From NCBI GenBank assembly GCA_030248225.1, contig JASANE010000115.1:1-64000 (forward strand): a DNA stretch of 64,000 nucleotides, written 5' to 3'. The notes under the pieces are model-generated. The model searched no databases and was not told the DNA's origin. It saw only the letters and a program-made list of their open reading frames with translations. The position numbers and the translations under genes are program-made. This document shows, piece after piece, positions 58,617-64,000 of this stretch. Numbering within the stretch: position 1 is the stretch's first letter; every line of letters starts with the position of its first letter. The DNA comes from Trileptium ribeirensis (lineage: Eukaryota; Nematoda; Enoplea; Enoplida; Thoracostomopsidae).

Positions 58617-59243
58617 TCATCCTTTTAAAGAACTAAACCACAATCTTAATATCATCTTTGCATTTGGAAAGAACTCAACACTTTGAAATTCTGAATCAAG
58701 CACTTCAAATCGGAATGCATTTAACATGCGACTGTTTAATTCTAGGTTCACTGTATTTTTCACACTAGATGAAATAACGTGTAGTAATGGTTTATATTTT
58801 CCATTTACTAATCGTTCTTTCACAAAAGAACTCATAAACGTGGGTTTGTTATGTTGCATGTTGACACATTTGTTTCCAACATGTTTCCCGTTTTTCAAAT
58901 GTAAAGAGTTGAAACGGAATAATATTTGTGTTTCCGAAGATATCTTAATTTCAGCCTTACCTAAGATATATACGCTGACAAGATCACAGATGGGGTCAAC
59001 TGTAAACTCAATATCTTGACTAAATGTGTTTAGGTAAGATCACAAAGTGATGATATTATAGTAGCCTTTATCAACAGTAAACCGTTTCCAAGATTTATTT
59101 ATGAAATATTCAACAACACCACCCTCAATATTTTTGTATTTGGTGGGAAGCTGATCATCCAATAGTTTAACTTTTGTAGCGCAAAATGCTGTCGGAAACT
59201 CAACAACCGGTTTGTTCAGATTGCAAACAACAACAACTTCCAT
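58617..59243 (-). pseudogene. Polinton minor capsid (penton-like) protein
   Basis: The ATG at 59243 (MEVVVVCNLNKP) is followed by a frame that ends at 59040. A second frame without ATG is open from about 59037 to 58617 and continues the strand-rich pattern (DIEFTVDPICDLVSVYILGKA; VNLELNSRMLNAFRFEVLDS; MILRLWF). Total about 200 residues, as expected for a single-jelly-roll vertex protein. The position next to the major capsid gene supports the call; the sequence alone is only suggestive. It starts 11 bases after the TBP-like frame ends. Confidence 0.6.
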
Positions 59244-59253
59244 GATTTTTGAT

Positions 59254-59659
59254 TACATTTTATTAAAGTCTTTTAAGGATATTATATATGTATTGCAAGA
59301 CAAATAGAAATCATTTATACACTTACAACCAGTTATAACTACATTCCCACTCCCATAAATCAAACCCGCACCCTCCCCAATCTTAAGTTTCATACTATTA
59401 TACAGCTTACTTACATTACAGTGTACTTGGATCTTAGACTTTCATATACGAAAGGTAAATTTAAGTTAAATCCACATTTCAACATTCCAACATTTTTAAG
59501 TTGTACGTCAAATTTTCGAACGCATGAATATCCCAAATCATTTAATATTTCGTACACTATGTGCAAAATTTGTTTTGCTTCACCTTCTGACTTCACCCCC
59601 ACAAGTACAATCTTTCCATTGGAAAAAAGTAAATCGTTCCACTCGGTTTGAATTTCCAT
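59254..59659 (-). pseudogene. TBP-like protein (TATA-binding fold), two half-repeats in two frames
   Basis: Frame 1 (59659-59411, 82 codons) contains LLFSNGKIVLVGVKSEGEA, then a 20-residue helix and FDVQLKNVGMLKCGFNLNL. This reproduces the order in TATA-binding protein: Phe-x-Ser-Gly-Lys strand, Gly-x-Lys-Ser-Glu helix start, then the Phe-x-(V/I)-x-Asn-(V/I)-x-Gly strand at the start of the next repeat. Frame 2 (59393-59254, open upstream to about 59445) contains GLIYGSGNVVITGCK, which matches the second-repeat Phe-x-Ser-Gly-x-Val-Val-x-Thr-Gly-x-Lys strand-turn, followed by a helix. The two are separated by one frame change. The first strand pair of repeat 1 is not seen. A role in late-gene transcription is inferred. 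Confidence 0.65.
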
Positions 59660-59768
59660 ATTCCACCATTAAATAGTAAAATATCAAAGTCAAAATTTTA
59701 AAGTACACAAGATAAATATAACAAATCAACGCTGCATCCAATGTTTGATGTTATTGTCATATTTGTTA

Positions 59769-60261
59769 TCATTTGTTTTCGTCTCGAATTTCCATCCATA
59801 ACCCACCCAACTTGTTTAGTCTTTCCATTCGCTCATGTCTCGACTTTTTACATCGAGCACGCTTTTTCCGATTCCCCAGTAGAAGCCTGATTCTGATGCT
59901 GCCGCTATTATCGCATTTTCGTTTCCCATTACTGCAGCACGTACGTGAGGTAGTTGATGAAATTTCGGTTTCATCGCAACTTTCATGACGTTTACAGCGC
60001 GGTCGCAGTATCGAAATTTGCGACCTGTTGTCCAAGTTGCTTGTGTATTGATGGTTTATAAGAGTTCATAATATGATGATATGCGATTTTATCGTTGAAG
60101 TACCGAGCCTTTTCGCTTTGATAGCATTGTTCAACGCAGATGTAGGTTACTCCATTAATAGTTATTTTAGCAATATTAAAATTATTAAATAAACTCCATC
60201 CAGATCGGAATAAAACAAGTGGTTTCCCATCAGTGCTAACGCGATACTTGGTATGTTCCAT
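59769..60261 (-). pseudogene. NADAR-domain protein of the Polinton, two frame changes
   Basis: The domain is complete across three frames. Frame 1 (60261-59992): SLFNNFNIAKITINGVTY, then VEQCYQSEKARYFND with the conserved Glu, and the LGQQVANFD strand. Frame 2 (59993-59816): VMKVAMKPKF and FYWGIGKS, the Trp-Gly-x-Gly motif (the preceding Asp is Gly-Phe here). Frame 3 (to 59769): NKLGGLWMEIRDE, matching Asn-x-Leu-Gly-x-Leu-Met-x-Ile-Arg. NADAR enzymes hydrolyse N-linked ADP-ribose or riboflavin intermediates; in phages and defence islands they reverse ADP-ribosylation of guanine. It lies between the small conserved Polinton genes and the TBP-like gene. I infer a counter-defence or repair role. 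Confidence 0.8.
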
Positions 60262-60451
60262 TTTCGGTAATGATGATATCCATGTTAGTGAACCTTTTAT
60301 ATATTAGTAAATACCCCATATGAATATGATTGGTTTGGTTTACCCACACAAAATTCTCCATTTGGTTTTCTGCTCAGCTACTTTACCTTTCCTGCCTCTT
60401 CCAAAAGCTGACAAAGGAACTCCTCTAAGAAGTGATTCAAATTAATCAGAG

Positions 60452-60747
60452 TCAAGAGACATCAGAGACATCTGAGACAAAATACTTTACCAAATCAAGA
60501 ATATTGGAACCCACAGTCTTATCCGAATAAATTACGTTATTATTATCATTTAGTTTTAAATCTTTAATATTGTTTAACGTTAATTTAGCTTTAGATCGTA
60601 AATTTTTAGGAAACATGAGCGACAAATCTGGTTTATTTCTAGTTTCATAAACAGTCACTTCATTTTTATTGGTTCTTTATCTTGTAATTACCCACTCTTA
60701 ATAATATCTAACCAGCTAACCGGTACCACTGCCATCTTACGTGCCAT
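60452..60747 (-). pseudogene. Small conserved Polinton protein (MARKM start)
   Basis: The ATG at 60747 (MARKMAVVPVSWL) overlaps the end of the previous gene. The frame meets TAA after 19 codons, and a second frame, 60658-60452, continues with a Leu/Lys/Asn-rich helical sequence. A Polinton family begins with a similar Met-x-Arg-Lys-Met-x-x-Val-Pro segment; I recall it as a frequent neighbour of the next gene but cannot assign a function. Confidence 0.5.
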
Positions 60748-61012
60748 AATGTTTATTAAAATAATTAATAAAATGCTTGACCACAGTAGGTTTTAGTAAC
60801 TTTTTCTTTTTAGAAATTGAAATACGTTTGCTTGCAATACTTTTAAGAACTTTACTCTTAGTTTTAGTATATTGTATGATATTATGTGCAATTTCTGCAA
60901 ATGTGTTCAGTAAAACCATAGGTACAACTTTAATTACAGTAGATATAACTTTAGCTGATGATCCTTCAAGAAACTGCAGTGCTGTTAGATTACGTTCAAC
61001 CGTTCGCGACAT
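60737..61012 (-). CDS. Small conserved Polinton protein (basic C-terminus)
   Basis: 91 codons, intact. Leu/Val-rich helices (VPMVLLNTFAEIAHNIIQY) followed by a very basic segment (KRISISKKKKLLK). The layout of a short hydrophobic helix pair, then a Lys-rich motif is shared by a small protein found between ATPase and capsid genes in many Polintons; it may be a DNA-binding core protein. The function is not established by the sequence. Confidence 0.5.
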   Translation of the reverse strand: MSRTVERNLTALQFLEGSSAKVISTVIKVVPMVLLNTFAEIAHNIIQYTKTKSKVLKSIASKRISISKKKKLLKPTVVKHFINYFNKHYGT

Positions 61013-61040
61013 GTTTAATAAATTTAAAAATTAAACCTTT

Positions 61041-61761
61041 TTAACAATAAACAAACATGTAACTGTCATCGGGGAAAATACATTGTCTCGCCCTGAGCAC
61101 ACTTTCTGTTGCTGGTTTTAGATCAAGAAATAGATAACCATACGGTTCCCTTGTTGCTTGCTCAAATGCGCTTGAAAGAAAATCTAGGTTTGAAGGCCAC
61201 ATTTGCCTTCCCATGCTATGTATCATTGACTGATCACGGAATTTGGGAAATAGAGCCATATACTTTCCGAGTTATTGATCGCATGTATTTACCTTCATGA
61301 TATAAATTCTGTGTACCAAAATTGTGCTTAACTTATTATGACGCATACGGAAAATGCTGCTGCAAGCTTTTTATCATTTGAGGCCTCAATAATTAAATCG
61401 TGCAATACACATAAAACGTGTGTCCTGTGTCTGTGGGAAATTCAGAAAGTATACCTTCATGTAGTTCAAAGTTGGGTATTTCGCTCAACATTTTAGCATA
61501 TATATCTTGAAAAATGCTGAAGTATAAACTTTTCTCCACCTTTTCATCAGTACACGTGTTTAAGTAATCTATAAAACAAAGTGTTTTTCCACTTCCTGTT
61601 TGACCACTTACAACACATGTGAACGGTAACTCTAGAGGCAAAAGTACTTTATCACAGCTTGACATAGTTTGTGCTGTACAAGTTTTCTTATGTCTATGTA
61701 AATGTTGGCGAGGAGTATAAGATCGTTCACACTTGTTACATACATGATCCATAATTGTCAT
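61041..61761 (-). pseudogene. A32/FtsK-like genome packaging ATPase
   Basis: Starts at the ATG at 61761 with a C2H2 finger (CNKCERSYTPRQHLHRHKKTC region), then the Walker A SGQTGSGKT at about 61600. The frame breaks near 61395; the next frame carries the Walker B area (DLIIEASNDKKLAAAF, first acidic residue replaced by His). Two further changes lead to the QNLYHEGKYMRSI motif and the C-terminal frame 61259-61041 with FPKFRDQ and YLFLDLKPATESVLRARQ. This order (finger, Walker A, Walker B, Gln-Asn-Leu, Asp-Leu-Lys-Pro) is typical of Polinton packaging ATPases, about 240 residues in total, which pump DNA into the capsid. Confidence 0.85.
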
Positions 61762-61799
61762 GCGTTACATGATTAAACCTTTTTAAAAACTTTGACACC

Positions 61800-62490
61800 A
61801 CCATATTGTACCCTGTGTTCCCCTATTTTGTAACCCTGTGTATCCCTATTCTGTACCCCTACGGGTACGTATTGTACCCCTATATACCCTACATTTATGA
61901 TTGTGTACCCCTATGTTGTACCCTGTGCACCCGTATTCTGTACCCCTATGGGTACGTATTGTACCCACATATCCCTTACATTTACCACTATATACTCCTG
62001 TTGTACCTCTATTCTGTACCCCTACGGGTAGCTATTGTACCCATATATCCCTATACTTTACCACGGTGTACCTATATTCTGTACCATACGGGTACGTATT
62101 GTACCCATATATCCCCTATATTTACCACTGTATACTGCTGTTGTACCCGTATTCGGTACCCATACGGGTACCTATTGTATCCATATATCCCTATACATTT
62201 ACCACTGTGTACGTATATTCTGTACCATACGGGTACGTATTGTACCCGTACATCCCTTACATTTACCACTATGTAGCTGTATGTTGTACCCTTACGGGTG
62301 CGTGTTCTACCCATATGTCCCCTACATTTACCACTGTATACTCCTGTTGTACCCCTATTCTGTACCCATATATCCCTATACATTTACCACTGTGTACCTA
62401 TATTCTGTACCATACGGGTACGTATTGTACCCGTATATCCCTTACATTTACCACTATGTAGCCGTATGTTGTACCCCTACAGCGATTGTA
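61800..62490. repeat. Minisatellite inside the Polinton
   Basis: About nine copies of a 63-83 bp unit built from GGGTACGTATTGTACCC, CATATATCCC, TACATTTACCACT and TTCTGTACCCCTA. Each unit contains inverted GGGTAC/GTACCC pairs that can form hairpins. The array fills the gap between integrase (stop at 62477, which is inside its edge) and the packaging ATPase. Three plus-strand frames are open through it only because units lack stops; they are not genes. Confidence 0.9.
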
Positions 62491-63532
62491 AATCCTTTTC
62501 ATGTCCCCATGAATTCATTGATTTAGGGTATCCAAGCCACTTTACAAGGTACTCTATACACTTTTTGGTCTTGCGTTTGCGTATAATTTTCTCAATTTTA
62601 TATGAATCACCCACTACTTTAACGTTTTGCAGCTCTTGCGTATAAAATCTTCCCAATATAGTTTCCTTATTTGCATCTTCAAGCTCGTAAACTGGAGGAT
62701 TGAATGGTAGTTGTTTACTTATTGTAAACACTTCACGTGACCACAACTGGTTAAATCCACGTTCAAAGGAAGCCGTTCAATGGAAACACGTACAATATAG
62801 CCTAGTTGAAATTTATATCGAACATCCACATTTTGCGCTGGAAATAACTTTTCCCGAATTTCATCCTCATTATCAAAGTTTGAAGGTGTGAAACCATAAC
62901 TGTTTTCTGTATTGTTATAACTTTCTACAAGTGATTGAAGAATATTAATATATTTATGAGAATTGTTTGCTGTTAAATATTTCTAAATTTTTTATTTCAA
63001 ATTACGTATAAAACGCTCGGCAATACTTGCTTTTGTTTCCTTATTCTTAGCAGTATAAACATTTATACCATTTTCCTTGCAATAATCATATAAAAAGTCA
63101 TTTACAAACTCTTTACCATTATCTGTTTGAAACTTCTGAGGTTTAACTTGCTCAAAGACTGATTTTAATGCATTTAGAGTAGTAGAAGCTGTCTTATTTT
63201 TAACAGGTATAATCCAAGCATATTTGGAAAAGCAGTCGATAACTACAAGTAAATATTTTATGCCATCATTATATGATAACAAGTTACTCATATCAGCTAA
63301 ATCTGCCTGAAATAAATCATTTAAACCTTTAACAAACGGTACGTCTACGCTGAGATATTAATCTTCTAGGTTTATGTAAAGTATATGTTTCCTGACCACG
63401 TAACCAATCTTGTACTTCCCTAAGTTTTACTTTATAACCTCGTTGCTTAGCTTCTCTATAAAGTTTAGGAGCAGTGGAAAAACCTGCAATACTTGTAGGA
63501 TCGTAGTATATATCTTTAAATTTAGAATCCAT
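62477..63532 (-). pseudogene. int: Polinton integrase with C-terminal chromodomain
   Basis: Retroviral-type DDE integrase for transposon insertion. Fragment 1 (ATG 63532 to about 63345): IYYDPTSIAGF, LREVQDWLRGQETYTLHKP. Fragment 2 (about 63345-62992): FQADLADM with the first Asp, IDCFSKYAWIIPV, FQTDNGKEF with the second Asp, and KASIAERFIRNLK with Glu about 35 residues later. Fragment 3 (about 62974-62755): YNNTENSYG, then an SH3-like barrel (YKFQLGYIVRVS). Fragment 4 (to 62477): VYELEDANKETILGRFYTQEL, then a chromodomain, YKIEKIIRKR...EYLVKWLGYP...NSWG. At least three one-base frame changes separate the pieces. The chromodomain presumably guides integration to modified histones. Polymerase B follows upstream. 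Confidence 0.9.
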
Positions 63533-63574
63533 TCTTAACCTTATCACTAAACAAATTTTGTTTTTAAGACTTTA

Positions 63575-64000
63575 TTAAACATCAATATCAATATTCATAA
63601 GCAAATCATCATCATTACTATTAGACAAATCCTGTAACAATTCAATAAAGTGTTCATCATTAACTGTATACGTTTTGCAATGTCCATATACATACGAAGA
63701 AATACCGTCGTTCAATATATACCGTTTATCGTCATATGCAGATAAGCTCGTCTTATTAAGTGTCACTGTATTTAATACATGTTTGTCACTACGTATTATA
63801 TTCATTTTGTTCTTCATGTTACTACCACTGAATAAAATGTCATAATAGTCCCGGTGATGAATATCTTTCTTTACAACACCCTTCTTTACTCCCTTTGCCC
63901 GTTTCTTTTCCATACCTCCACATTTAATACTGTAAATTTTCGATCGGAGTCCAACAAATTCATCGATGGGTTTACCAATAGTCTCATCTTTCATTTTAAA
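63575..64000 (-). CDS. polB: Polinton DNA polymerase B, C-terminal end (5' part outside window)
   Basis: The frame is open to the right edge and stops at 63575. The visible 140 residues are the end of a protein-primed family B polymerase: EFVGLRSKIYSIKCGG, the basic EKKRAKGVKKGVVKKDI segment, HHRDYYDILF, and the final LSAYDDKRYILNDGISSYVYGH, which is nearly diagnostic for Polinton polymerases. Catalytic motifs A-C lie beyond the window. Past the Tyr-Gly-His the remaining residues are acidic and Asn/Asp-rich. This part shows no frame change. It is the 5'-most visible gene of the minus-strand block. Confidence 0.92.
   Translation of the reverse strand, partial: FKMKDETIGKPIDEFVGLRSKIYSIKCGGMEKKRAKGVKKGVVKKDIHHRDYYDILFSGSNMKNKMNIIRSDKHVLNTVTLNKTSLSAYDDKRYILNDGISSYVYGHCKTYTVNDEHFIELLQDLSNSNDDDLLMNIDIDV

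Larger units (their letters stand above)
28494..64000 (-). mobile_element. Polinton/Maverick, interrupted by nested insertions, right end outside window
   Basis: Core Polinton genes are present in one block on the minus strand at 56406-64000: protein-primed polymerase B (3' end), retroviral-type integrase with chromodomain, A32-like packaging ATPase, minor capsid and double-jelly-roll major capsid. A plus-strand gene at 28783-29115 and 56140-56364 and AT-rich tandem repeats at 28494-28695 form the left end; the exact left border is not determined. Subtracting the nested insertions (29122-56139) leaves about 8.5 kb visible. I did not find the maturation protease. Almost every gene has at least one frame change, so the copy as given is not intact. 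Confidence 0.85.

Noticed and set aside
61800..62490. Repeat array considered as a CRISPR
   Set aside because: Units vary in length and sequence, there are no unique spacers, and the context is a eukaryotic transposon.
61806..62526. Three overlapping plus-strand Tyr/Pro-rich open frames
   Set aside because: They are produced by the minisatellite, whose unit lacks stops in several frames; the genes on both sides are on the other strand.

Overview
The window is nuclear DNA of an invertebrate animal. It has a spliced tropomyosin gene with GT/AG introns, acceptors mostly of the form TTTCAG, and AT-rich introns of 0.6 to 3.8 kb. It also has tRNA-derived SINEs, a hAT remnant, MITEs, a very large LTR retroelement and a Polinton/Maverick. 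Nothing places the phylum with confidence. The acceptors look nematode-like, but the tropomyosin is more divergent than I would expect from a typical nematode.

Layout: 1-9.35 kb is one imperfect palindrome centred near 4600, with no convincing gene. 9.5-10.9 kb is a hAT transposon remnant. 12.7-13.8 kb is an unidentified Ser-rich open frame, and 14.9-16.2 kb holds copies of a tRNA-derived SINE. 16.4-26.5 kb is the 3' part of a tropomyosin gene: six exons encode exactly residues 81-284 of the usual 284, and exons 1-2 are not in the window. A MITE and a tandem duplication lie in its introns.

28.5-64 kb is a three-level nest. The outer layer is a Polinton, running from about 28.5 kb to the right edge. 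Its genes run leftward on the minus strand: polymerase B (3' end only), integrase with chromodomain, packaging ATPase, two small conserved proteins, a NADAR-domain protein, a TBP-like protein, minor capsid, major capsid and unknowns. One plus-strand gene lies at its left end. That gene is split by a TIR element of about 0.5 kb (flanking TAA duplications), and that element is split by a 26.5 kb LTR retrotransposon (flanking TCG).

The retroelement has LTRs of 4.1 and 3.6 kb. Its order is gag, a long unknown ORF, a class I fusion-glycoprotein (Env-like) region, protease, RT, RNase H, integrase with a very long disordered tail, then two tandem paralogous proteins with a NADAR-like domain followed by an SGNH-hydrolase-like domain. 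An env-like region between gag and pol, joined in frame to the protease, is unusual.

Most mobile-element genes are broken by one-base frame changes or stops, while the tropomyosin exons are clean. Together with the noisy palindrome, this leaves open whether some breaks are assembly errors. The most interesting signals are NADAR domains carried independently by two unrelated elements, a two-repeat TBP-like gene in a Polinton, the env-before-pol retroelement, and an LTR that carries what looks like a trapped host exon.
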